This document shows, one piece after another, positions 46,701 to 54,418 of a DNA stretch of 64,000 nucleotides. Where the stretch lies: NCBI GenBank assembly GCA_040387555.1, contig JAZKDO010000001.1:558001-622000 (forward strand), written 5' to 3'. A program made the translations under genes and the position numbers. Every line of letters starts with the position of its first letter. The stretch's first letter is position 1. The notes below the pieces were generated by a model. The model ran no database searches and was not told the origin of the DNA. It worked only from the letters and a program-made list of their open reading frames with translations. This DNA comes from UBA4416 sp040387555 (GTDB lineage: Bacteria; Bacteroidota; Bacteroidia; B-17B0; Aurantibacillaceae).

Positions 46701-48947
46701 CCTTCCTCCAGTACTATTGCGGTATCTGTTGTTTCAACGGCACAACCTACAATTACAGCAGTTTCTCCGATGTGTTCAAATGCTGTTTCTTTTTCTTTAT
46801 CAGCCTTGCCAGCAGGAGGGACCTGGAGTTTAACCGCTTCAACGTCAACAACAGGTGTCTTTACGCCAAGCCTTGCAGCCATAGGAAATAATACAATAAC
46901 ATATATCTATGGCGGATCATCATGTTTGCAAACTGCAACTGCCGGCGTTTCGGTAGAACGCTATCTCCCCTCAACCATTACAGGAACCATCAATCCCTTA
47001 TGTCTTCCAAGTTCTACTATTAACCTTTCCACGGCATTGACCACATCTACTCTTGGAACAGGTGTCTGGTCGGGCAACGGGGTTACTGGTACCATATTTA
47101 ATCCTAATGCTGCAGGTGTTGGAACTCATACATTAACTTACAGCACAAACTCTTCGCCTACAGCGAGTTTATGTCCTTCATCAAGTACAACTGCGGTAAT
47201 GGTGAATGCACCAACTCAACCAACCCTTACATCTGCGGGACCTTTTTGTACAAATGCGGGTACCTTTGCGGTTTCAGCAATTCCAACAGGAGGAACTTGG
47301 ACAGGAGTTGGATTAACTCCAGCAGGAGTGTTAACTCCATCCACAGCTGTAGTTGGTTCTAATACTTATTCTTATACGGTGGGTTCTTCTACGTGTTCGG
47401 CAACAAACACTCTCGCAATTTCTGTTGAACAATATGTACCTTCTACAATAACTGGTTTCATTAGCCCACTTTGTATTAGTGATCCTCCAGTTAACTTATC
47501 GGCTGCCCTTTCTACCTCAACTCTAGGCGCTGGAGTATGGAGCGGAAACGGAGTGTTGGGAACTGCATTTAATCCAGCTAATGCCGGAGCTGCAGTTCAT
47601 ACATTAACCTATAGTACAAATTCTTCTCCAACTACAAGCTTATGTCCTTCTTCAAGCACCATTAACATAACAGTAAATTCAGTAGTTCAGCCAACAGTTT
47701 CAGCGGCCGGGCCATTTTGCGATAATTCTTCCCCTCAACAGTTAACCGCTGTTCCATCGGGAGGTGTATGGAGCCCTGCTAGCATGGTAAGCAGTGTGTC
47801 AGGGACAGGTTTGTTTTCTCCCGCATCCAGCTCACTTGGTACTAATAAAATATATTATACCTTAACAAATGCACCTTGTTCAAAGAAAGATTCGGTTAAC
47901 ATTACAGTTATTAAATTTATTCCTGCTACAATCACTGGTGCGTTAGGACCTTATTGTATTTATAATCCTTCTGTAAATTTACAGCCAACAGCTCAGTTTT
48001 CAGGCGGCGTTTGGTCGGGCAATGGAGTAACAGGATCTTCTTTTTCTCCTACTTCTGCAGGTGCCGGTAATCATACAATTACTTATAAAACAGATCCTGC
48101 TCCCGCAGGATTATGTCCGGACACTGAAACACTTTCCATTATTGTAAATGCAAAACCAAATGCTAATGCAGTTCCTAATACAACTGTTGGTTGCACTCCC
48201 GTAAGCATAGATTATTCCACATCAACAGTTAATTTAGGTACCGCAATTTGGGATTTTGGTGATGGAACACCAAGAGATACCGGTTTACTTATAACTCATA
48301 TATATTATATTCCAGGTACATACACTGCAACCCTTTATTATACAGATCCAGCAGGTTGTAAAGACACAACGGTTGCAAGTAGTGGCATAAAAGTTAATGT
48401 GTTGCCAGTTGCGTCTTTTGAACCTTCTGTTACTGAAACTACGGTCGTTGATGGGCTGGTTGAGTTTACGAATCAATCTACAGTTTTAGCAGACAATACG
48501 TATGCGTGGGATATTGAGGGACTATATAATAGCACTCAAATTAACGAGTCGTTCTTATTTGCTAACTCTGGGAACTATGTAGTAACCTTGACAGCTACAA
48601 CAATTGACGGATGTACCGATGACACTTCCGTTGTAATTAAAGTTAATCCGGATGTTGTAATGTATGTGCCTAACGTTTTTACTCCTGGCGCAGATGGTTT
48701 AAATGATGTATTTCAAATATTTATTCCTCCTAGTGGTGCTGATTATTCAACCTATAGCATTCTTATTTATGACAGATGGGGTGAATTAGTGTTCCAATCA
48801 AATGATATTTTAGAGTCATGGACCGGAGCTAGAAATAATTCAGGAGCAATTTTACCACAAGGAACATATGTATGGAAGATTCATTTTCAGGATGAAAAAA
48901 GAACTCATTATGAAAAAATGGGGCACGTTACTATTCTTCATAAATAA
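43746..48947 (+). CDS. Large T9SS-exported adhesin with tandem repeats and type B C-terminal domain
   Basis: A 1733-residue secreted protein. The signal peptide (LLILFIFFLSLSVRASH) leads into a domain starting SHISGGQITYQCLGNNVYQV, common at the start of gliding-type surface proteins. Cadherin/Ig-like segments follow, with a PKD-like region at about residues 470-560. A ~180-residue module at about 598-777 is shared with the metalloprotease gene at 52420. Four tandem repeats of about 158 residues occupy about 841-1470. The C terminus, MYVPNVFTPGADGLNDVFQI and IYDRWGELVFQSND, is a gliding-motility type B T9SS signal. No PorP/SprF gene is adjacent. A terminator follows. Confidence 0.9.
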   Translation: MNKLLILFIFFLSLSVRASHISGGQITYQCLGNNVYQVKLTYFWDCEGGFNPGTSQTINVDGCGTALTVVVNQSTLTPGDGVSADGLCPNSGLTTCKKRIEYIGNITLPSACNNWVFSIGSCCRGGNITNISGGTSASYYHMASLNNTSVTCNNSPDITIGTLPNFCVNQPACFNLGATEVDGHTLSYAFVAAYQTATTFVTYNAGYTGGVPITGITIDPATGQINFTPTTIGDFVITVQITEKDANGNIIGTIMRDFQVIVTNCSNQTVTCGQGAISNVTSGTAPSGNTLQICENIPFCFDVTFTDPNVGDSVKISSPNMSTTLPGSSMVMTYTPGTKNKVKATICWTPPAGSSGLNTSFVLVVKDNACPVPGTQVLNYFIDVLPATSAGPDRTICGSQSASVTATGSSTVFAWSDLAGTPVPVGPAFSCNPCKDPVIKPAVTSTYVVTNVGGGANCKNKDTIVVNVVPDFTLTANVATASGCLNSAVQFTSNVSPAGSYSYSWSPAAPLTSTNTANTSAIYSTPGNYNYTLTAISSIGCTKQSANIAFTANPVVTPQFTVVPTNTTICNGAVPLSITFGSGPPATCALATSGCAVTNTLQVGSATTEGSSGVYSPYGGVYDSQKNQYLFRASELLAAGIVGGKLNRLAFKVTNLNFNNTTFENFTIKMKCVSYSTLPTTTMDNTGLVQVFNPTTINATLGWNTYNFTQAYEWDGISNLLVDVCYFNPEWDGNLSVEYSTMAFTASKHERDDDIDQCALNTVYLTGNQRPNVRFGNCSSTPPASSFTYSWSPAAGLSSTSVSNPTANISANTVYTVVVTPTAAATCSNVGTTSLTIVSTAPLTISAVPAKCSNASSFSLSAQPAGGTWSLTATTTTAGVFTPSLAAIGNNTVTYMYGGAGCMQTATAVVTVERFVPSTISGTINPICLPSSTINLSTALSTSTLGTGVWSGNGVSGTIFNPNTAGGGTHTLTYSTNSSPTTSLCPSSSTIAVSVVSTAQPTITAVSPMCSNAVSFSLSALPAGGTWSLTASTSTTGVFTPSLAAIGNNTITYIYGGSSCLQTATAGVSVERYLPSTITGTINPLCLPSSTINLSTALTTSTLGTGVWSGNGVTGTIFNPNAAGVGTHTLTYSTNSSPTASLCPSSSTTAVMVNAPTQPTLTSAGPFCTNAGTFAVSAIPTGGTWTGVGLTPAGVLTPSTAVVGSNTYSYTVGSSTCSATNTLAISVEQYVPSTITGFISPLCISDPPVNLSAALSTSTLGAGVWSGNGVLGTAFNPANAGAAVHTLTYSTNSSPTTSLCPSSSTINITVNSVVQPTVSAAGPFCDNSSPQQLTAVPSGGVWSPASMVSSVSGTGLFSPASSSLGTNKIYYTLTNAPCSKKDSVNITVIKFIPATITGALGPYCIYNPSVNLQPTAQFSGGVWSGNGVTGSSFSPTSAGAGNHTITYKTDPAPAGLCPDTETLSIIVNAKPNANAVPNTTVGCTPVSIDYSTSTVNLGTAIWDFGDGTPRDTGLLITHIYYIPGTYTATLYYTDPAGCKDTTVASSGIKVNVLPVASFEPSVTETTVVDGLVEFTNQSTVLADNTYAWDIEGLYNSTQINESFLFANSGNYVVTLTATTIDGCTDDTSVVIKVNPDVVMYVPNVFTPGADGLNDVFQIFIPPSGADYSTYSILIYDRWGELVFQSNDILESWTGARNNSGAILPQGTYVWKIHFQDEKRTHYEKMGHVTILHK
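46266..48157 (+). repeat. Four tandem 471-474-base coding repeats in the adhesin
   Basis: Units begin at about 46266, 46740, 47214 and 47685. Each encodes about 158 residues with landmarks such as GGTWSL or GGTWTG, then a segment ending in VERF, VEQY or VIKF, then P(S/A)TI(S/T)G, then GVWSGNGV, and HTLTYSTNSSP or a variant. Units 1 and 2 are the most alike at DNA level and unit 4 the most diverged. Confidence 0.85.
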
Positions 48948-48963
48948 ATAAATTTGTATTACG

Positions 48964-48999
48964 AAAAAGCTCTGGTGATGAATCGGCAGGGCTTTTTAT
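48964..48999 (+). terminator. Terminator after the 1733-residue adhesin gene
   Basis: AAAAAGCTCTG and CAGGGCTTTTT (one wobble pair) around a 12-base loop, with the T run at the right end. It lies shortly after the stop. Confidence 0.8.
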
Positions 49000-49016
49000 T
49001 TAAATAAATCAGCTAT

Positions 49017-50549
49017 ATGGAACGTAAAGAAAAATTTATAAAATCTATCGTAGAAGGTTATGTAACCAACGGTGATTATATTGTACTTGGCTCGGCAATT
49101 TATGAGGGTAATCCTGAAAAAGATGCCGTCGTTAAACTTCCTTTAAAAACGTTGAACAGACACGGCCTAATTGCAGGTGCTACGGGAACAGGCAAAACAG
49201 TTACTTTGCAGATTATAGCAGAAAATATGTGCGCAAAAGGAATTCCGGTATTGTTGATGGATTTAAAAGGTGATTTAAGTGGGATTGCAAAACCAGGCTC
49301 AGCCAATCAAAAAATTATAGAAAGGCATAACTCTATTGGTTTTCCGTTTGAACCAAAAGAAACGCCTGTTGAGTTTCTATCGCTATCAAGCGAAAATGGA
49401 GCAAAGTTAAGGGCCACTATAAGTGAATTTGGACCCGTACTATTTTCAAAAATATTAAATCTTAATGAAACACAAAGTGGAATCGTTGCGATAATTTTTA
49501 AATATGCGGATGATCATCAGTTACCCTTATTAGATTTAAAGGATTTTAAAAGCCTGTTAAATCATTTGGTAGGAGACGGAAAGGATGATGCACAAAAAAA
49601 TTACGGTAATATTTCAAAGGCATCAGCGGGTACAATTTTAAGATCAATTATCGAACTTGAATCTCAGGGGGCAGATTCTTTTTTTGGTGAACGCTCATTT
49701 GAAGTTTCAGATTTGGTAAGGTTTGACACTAACGGTCATGGAATTGCATCAGTTATAAGGCTAACCGATATACAGGATAAACCAAAACTCTTTTCTACTT
49801 TTATGTTGTGCTTGCTTGCAGAAATTTATCAAACTTTTCCGGAAAGCGGGGATTTAGACAAACCAAAACTATGTGTATTCATTGATGAGGCTCATTTATT
49901 ATTCAAAGAAGCGTCAGATGCATTGTTGGATCAAATCGAGTCCATTATCAAATTAATCAGAAGCAAGGGTGTGGGCATTTATTTCTGTACTCAGAACCCA
50001 TATGATATTCCTGAAGCAGTTCTTTCGCAATTAGGATTAAAAGTTCAACACGCGCTCCGTGCATTTACTGAAAAAGACAGAAAGTCGATTAAGAAAACCG
50101 CAGAAAATTATCCTATCTCTGAATTTTATAAAACAGATGAACTGCTTACCAGTCTCGGTATTGGCCAAGCACTTGTTTCTGCCCTAAATGAAAAAGGCAT
50201 TCCAACTCCATTAGCGGCAACTCACTTACGAGCTCCCATGAGCAGAATTGGCATACTTTCAGCGGATGAAATAAATCAAAATGTTTCGTCCAGTTCTATC
50301 AGTAAGAAGTATAATGAAATTATTGACAGAGAGAGTGCCTTTGAAATGTTAGCATCAAAAATAAAAGAAGTTGCAGATCAGGAAGAGCCAACAAAAAAAA
50401 GAGTCAAAGAAGAAAAAAGCACAATTGAAAAATTAAGCGAAAACACCATGGTTAGACAAGTTGGTAGAACGGTAATGAAAGAAGTTGCCAGAGGGCTATT
50501 AGGGGTATTAGGCCTGGGCGGAAATCGGAAAAAAAACAGTTGGTTTTAA
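49017..50549 (+). CDS. HerA-like ATPase, DUF853 family (YjgR-like)
   Basis: A 510-residue P-loop ATPase of the HerA/FtsK-like class, DUF853 (YjgR) group; the function is uncertain and DNA translocation or remodelling is assumed from the fold. Walker A is GATGTGKTV near residue 54, then PVLLMDLKGDLSGIAKPG, and Walker B is LCVFIDEAHLLF near residue 288. A sensor-like RSKGVGIYFCTQNPYDIPE follows. The C-terminal ~60 residues are a Lys/Glu-rich, helical tail. It is 69 bases after the adhesin gene and beyond a terminator. No herA partner such as nurA is close, so a link to recombination is not supported here. Confidence 0.85.
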   Translation: MERKEKFIKSIVEGYVTNGDYIVLGSAIYEGNPEKDAVVKLPLKTLNRHGLIAGATGTGKTVTLQIIAENMCAKGIPVLLMDLKGDLSGIAKPGSANQKIIERHNSIGFPFEPKETPVEFLSLSSENGAKLRATISEFGPVLFSKILNLNETQSGIVAIIFKYADDHQLPLLDLKDFKSLLNHLVGDGKDDAQKNYGNISKASAGTILRSIIELESQGADSFFGERSFEVSDLVRFDTNGHGIASVIRLTDIQDKPKLFSTFMLCLLAEIYQTFPESGDLDKPKLCVFIDEAHLLFKEASDALLDQIESIIKLIRSKGVGIYFCTQNPYDIPEAVLSQLGLKVQHALRAFTEKDRKSIKKTAENYPISEFYKTDELLTSLGIGQALVSALNEKGIPTPLAATHLRAPMSRIGILSADEINQNVSSSSISKKYNEIIDRESAFEMLASKIKEVADQEEPTKKRVKEEKSTIEKLSENTMVRQVGRTVMKEVARGLLGVLGLGGNRKKNSWF

Positions 50550-50629
50550 TTCAAATTTATCGAAAAATAATCACAGTCATTATACAATATTGCCACAAAA
50601 ATGGCGTTATTGTTATTTAACTAAACCCT

Positions 50630-52228
50630 ATGCTTCCTGCAATCTGGCACCGCTATATCTTTTTATTTGGAATTATTGGATTGGCTGCCGGGATGCTTTT
50701 TGGAACAGTGCCTACAAGTATTCCTCAGATTATATTAGCAGCCAATTGGCTGATTGAAAGAAACTTTGATAATAAATGGCGTCAGGTAAAGACAAATAAA
50801 ATATTCTGGGTTCTTATCTCTTTATATGTCTTACATCTCATTGGAATGTCTTATACCCAAAATACTCAGCAAGGTTTGAGTGATTTGAGAAACAAAATGC
50901 CTTTGCTAATCCTTCCTCTAATTCTTTTTACTTCCACTCCTTTATCAAGAAAAGAATTTCGTTTGCTTTTTGGTTTTTTCTTTCTGAGTGTGACTGTAAG
51001 CTCTATTTGTTGTTATTTAGTATATGCGGGTTTTACAAAAAAAAACATAATCGATGTTCGCAATGCATCCATCTTTATGTCGCATATTCGGTTTTCGCTT
51101 TTTATTGCTTTTGCAATTATTGGAATGATATACGGCAGTCTGAAAGAAAAGAGCACGCTAATCCGATTTATATGTTTGATATCATCATTATGGCTTTTGT
51201 TCTTTATGTATAAACTTGAAATGGCAACAGGTTTTCTTTGTCTGACAATAGTAAGCACCACTTTGATAGTATTTTTTAGTCTAAAAAAAACAAGTAAACC
51301 ATTTTCAATTGCAGTGCTATCCGGCTTAGCTGTTATGCTTGGGCTGTTTTTTTATTTTGCGTTTTCACAGTTGAATATTTTTGAAAAGTCAAACCATAAT
51401 TCCTCAAATATACTTTTAGAAAAAACAAAAAATGGCCGCTATTTTTTTCATGATACAGTTTCCACAATCGCTGAAAACGGCAACTTAATCTTTATTAACA
51501 TAAATGAAGATGAAATGAAAACAGAATGGAGAAAAAGAAGTGAAATGAATTACAACGAAGAGGATAAGAAAGGAAACGAATTAAAATTTACGATATTAAG
51601 ATATCTTGCAAGTAGAGGTTTTACAAAAGACTCGACAGGTATTGCTTCCTTATCTGAAAAAGATATAGTCAATATTGAGAATGGAAACCCAAATTACAAA
51701 TACAATATTAATAGTGGCTTAATATCAAAATGGCGGTCGCTTGTATGGGAATATAATAAATATAAACGAGGAGAAAATCCGTCAGGACAAACACTAACCA
51801 TGCGGATGGCGTTTTGGAAAAACGGTAGCTATATTGTTCATGAAAACCCCATTGTTGGAGTTGGAACAGGAGATATACAAAGTGCATATGATAAAATGTA
51901 TGTACAAACACATTCCAAACTTGACAAAGAGTGGCGCTTACGTTGCCATAATCAATACCTGGCCATCACTGTTGCCTTTGGAATATTAGGATTAATCATT
52001 TTCTTAATATATTTATTTTATCCGGCTATAGTCTTGCGAAAAGAAATACACCTTCTATATTGGCCTTTTTTTCTAATATCTTTATTATCATTTATAACAG
52101 AAGATACTTTAGAAACACAATCTGGTGTCACATTTTTTATTTTCTTTCAAACACTTTTTTTATGGTTAGCCAGCTTTCAATATAAGATAGATTTTGAAAA
52201 CGAAAGAGGTTCAAAATATTATAAGTGA
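50630..52228 (+). CDS. O-antigen-ligase-like membrane protein (Wzy_C/WaaL family)
   Basis: A 532-residue membrane protein with about 11 helices. A large periplasmic loop (about residues 245-430) sits between helix groups and carries the family motif: RMAFWKNGSYIVHENPIVGVGTGD, then RLRCHNQYLAITVAFGILG. These Arg, Gly and HNQ residues are characteristic of the WaaL/Wzy_C group that joins or polymerises polysaccharide at the periplasmic face. No other polysaccharide genes adjoin it. Whether it is an O-antigen ligase, a polymerase or an exopolysaccharide ligase cannot be told. Confidence 0.82.
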   Translation: MLPAIWHRYIFLFGIIGLAAGMLFGTVPTSIPQIILAANWLIERNFDNKWRQVKTNKIFWVLISLYVLHLIGMSYTQNTQQGLSDLRNKMPLLILPLILFTSTPLSRKEFRLLFGFFFLSVTVSSICCYLVYAGFTKKNIIDVRNASIFMSHIRFSLFIAFAIIGMIYGSLKEKSTLIRFICLISSLWLLFFMYKLEMATGFLCLTIVSTTLIVFFSLKKTSKPFSIAVLSGLAVMLGLFFYFAFSQLNIFEKSNHNSSNILLEKTKNGRYFFHDTVSTIAENGNLIFININEDEMKTEWRKRSEMNYNEEDKKGNELKFTILRYLASRGFTKDSTGIASLSEKDIVNIENGNPNYKYNINSGLISKWRSLVWEYNKYKRGENPSGQTLTMRMAFWKNGSYIVHENPIVGVGTGDIQSAYDKMYVQTHSKLDKEWRLRCHNQYLAITVAFGILGLIIFLIYLFYPAIVLRKEIHLLYWPFFLISLLSFITEDTLETQSGVTFFIFFQTLFLWLASFQYKIDFENERGSKYYK

Positions 52229-52354
52229 GTGTGAATTTATCATGCTTTAAAAACCAAAATTTCTACAAAAATTAAGTCGTATCACACCTAAAACGATACT
52301 AAATACAGGCTTTCTACAGTTTTAAAAAAAACATTTGGTATTTAATCTGGATTT

Positions 52355-52407
52355 TTAATATCGGAGTTTTATTGGATTAGATTCGTTGAATAAAACTCTA
52401 ATATTAA
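52355..52407 (+). promoter_or_regulatory. Long interrupted inverted repeat before the metalloprotease gene
   Basis: GAGTTTTATT (52364-52373) and AATAAAACTC (52389-52398) are exact reverse complements; the outer arms TTAATAT (52355-52361) and ATATTAA (52401-52407) also match across a two-base internal loop. It ends 12 bases before the ATG at 52420. It could be a leader structure or an operator. No T run follows, so a terminator is unlikely. Confidence 0.55.
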
Positions 52408-52419
52408 ACTAAAAATCAT

Positions 52420-54321
52420 ATGAAAAAAGCATTTACACTACTAAGTTTTTTTTCTCTTCTATCAACTACAATAGTATCGCAAACGCCACAAAGAAACTGT
52501 GGAACGATGCAAAACCTGCAAATTTTAAAAGCTCAGGACGTTACCCTGGAAGCCAGAATGAATTTAATAGAAGAACAAACTTCAATGTTTGAAAAAAATC
52601 AAACTTTCATGAAAACCACTGGCACCATAGTAAACATACCTGTCGTGGTTCACGTATTATACAATACAACAACCCAAAATATTTCAGATGCCCAGATCAA
52701 GTCACAAATAGATGTTTTGAATGAAGATTTTAGGCGTTTAAATGCCGATAGAGTAAATACACCATCGGCTTTTTCAACTTTAGCTGCAGATGTAGAAATC
52801 AATTTTTGTTTGGCATCCAAGAATCCATCTGGCGCATCTACAACAGGGATTATCAGAAAAAGTACCACTAAAACTTCTTTTACTGACGATGCCGTAAAAT
52901 ATTCATCCTCTGGTGGCGACGATGCCTGGAACACGAGTAAATATTTAAATTTATGGGTTTGTAATTTAGGTGGCGGGCTATTAGGATATGCGCAATTTCC
53001 AGGTGGGCCGGCAGCTACAGATGGTGTTGTTATATTGTACTCTTCTTTTGGAAGAACCGGGACTCTATCTGCTCCATATAATAAAGGTAGAACCGCAACT
53101 CACGAAGTGGGTCACTGGTTAAACTTACGCCACATATGGGGCGATGCCAGCTGCGGTAGCGACTTAGTAAATGATACACCAACACAACAAACCTCTAATT
53201 ATAGTTGCCCCACTTATCCAAGAAGAACCTGTTCTAATACAACCAGCGGAGATATGTTTATGAATTATATGGATTACACAGATGACGCGTGTATGAATAT
53301 GTTTTCTGCAGGACAAAAAACACGCATGCAATCGTTGTTCACATCTACAGGCGCACGATATAGCTTATTAAGCTCAACGGCTTGTGGTGGTGGCGTGACA
53401 ACATCAACTACGACTCCGACAGGTACAACAAACACATTAACACTTGGCAATGGGACAGGCCTTACTACTACTCCTTATGGCACATATTATATGGATGAAA
53501 AAGTACAGTATCTCATTACTAAAGCTGAGTTAGCTGCAGCAGGCTATTCCTCAACCAATAATATTTTGAAATCACTTGCATTCAATGTCGCAACAGCAAG
53601 CACTCAAACAATGAATGGGTTTACAATTAAATTAAAACATACAACGGCAAGTTCATTTAGCAGTACGTCATTTTTAAGTAGTACAGGAATGACAACCGTT
53701 TATTCGGCAAACACGTCTGTTTCTGCAGGATGGAAAACACACCCTTTTTCAACTCCGTTCACTTATAATGGAACAGATAATTTGCTTATTGAAATTTGTT
53801 TTGATAATAGCGCGTACACCACGGATTCAAAAGTATATTATACAACCGCGAGCACTTATAAGACCTTATTCTTAAGATCAGATGTGGCAGCGGGTGGAAC
53901 GTGTTTAAATACAACCGGGACACTTTCTTATAATCGTCCTAACATGAAATTGAGTTTTTCATCCAACACAAATTTTTCAGCTTTAGTTATCACGGAAACA
54001 CCGCAACAGGAAGTGGAATCATTGCTGAGAACAATTCCAAAAGACAATGTAATTGACTTTCAATTAGCACCAAATCCAACCTCCTCTATATTGAAAGTTT
54101 CATATCACATTGAAACAGAAAATTCAGATGTAGCTATTAAAGTGTATAACATTATGGGCAAACTTGTTGGTGAATTTTATCCTCAAAACATAGAAGTTGG
54201 CAACAATACATTTGAGTTCAATATGGATAACAAAGTTGAAGAATTACCCTCTGGAGTATATCTGTGCACGTTAGCTATTAATAACGAAATACAAACCAAA
54301 AAATTTATGCTTGTTAAATAA
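52420..54321 (+). CDS. M43 (pappalysin-like) zinc metalloprotease with T9SS type A C-terminal domain
   Basis: A 633-residue secreted protease. After a signal peptide (LLSFFSLLSTTIVSQ) and propeptide, the catalytic domain has the zinc site HEVGHWLNLRH at residues 228-238 and a Met-turn in FMNYMDYTDDACMNMFS. The usual metzincin Gly (HExxHxxGxxH) is replaced by Asn. A beta-rich module at about 337-514, shared with the large adhesin at 43746, may mediate binding. The C terminus, LAPNPTSSILKVSYHI and PSGVYLCTLAINN with the final KKFMLVK, is a type A T9SS sorting domain, so the protein is exported and probably anchored or released at the surface. It is preceded by a long inverted repeat. Confidence 0.9.
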   Translation: MKKAFTLLSFFSLLSTTIVSQTPQRNCGTMQNLQILKAQDVTLEARMNLIEEQTSMFEKNQTFMKTTGTIVNIPVVVHVLYNTTTQNISDAQIKSQIDVLNEDFRRLNADRVNTPSAFSTLAADVEINFCLASKNPSGASTTGIIRKSTTKTSFTDDAVKYSSSGGDDAWNTSKYLNLWVCNLGGGLLGYAQFPGGPAATDGVVILYSSFGRTGTLSAPYNKGRTATHEVGHWLNLRHIWGDASCGSDLVNDTPTQQTSNYSCPTYPRRTCSNTTSGDMFMNYMDYTDDACMNMFSAGQKTRMQSLFTSTGARYSLLSSTACGGGVTTSTTTPTGTTNTLTLGNGTGLTTTPYGTYYMDEKVQYLITKAELAAAGYSSTNNILKSLAFNVATASTQTMNGFTIKLKHTTASSFSSTSFLSSTGMTTVYSANTSVSAGWKTHPFSTPFTYNGTDNLLIEICFDNSAYTTDSKVYYTTASTYKTLFLRSDVAAGGTCLNTTGTLSYNRPNMKLSFSSNTNFSALVITETPQQEVESLLRTIPKDNVIDFQLAPNPTSSILKVSYHIETENSDVAIKVYNIMGKLVGEFYPQNIEVGNNTFEFNMDNKVEELPSGVYLCTLAINNEIQTKKFMLVK

Positions 54322-54348
54322 AAAATTGTTTGTTTGTTTTAACAATGT

Positions 54349-54382
54349 AAAAAGCCATCCACTATACAGAGGATGGCTTTTA
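54349..54382. terminator. Terminator between the metalloprotease gene and lepA
   Basis: AAAGCCATCC and GGATGGCTTT around a ten-base loop, with T-rich and A-rich flanks on each strand, so it can serve both converging genes. Confidence 0.85.
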
Positions 54383-54418
54383 GTTTATTGGCGTTTTACT
54401 TTTGTATATATACCGGCG

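Noticed and set aside
45365..47362. Medium-length open frames on both strands within the adhesin at 43746
   Set aside because: They lie inside a long, well-supported repeat protein and have biased, low-complexity composition expected of other frames of such a gene.
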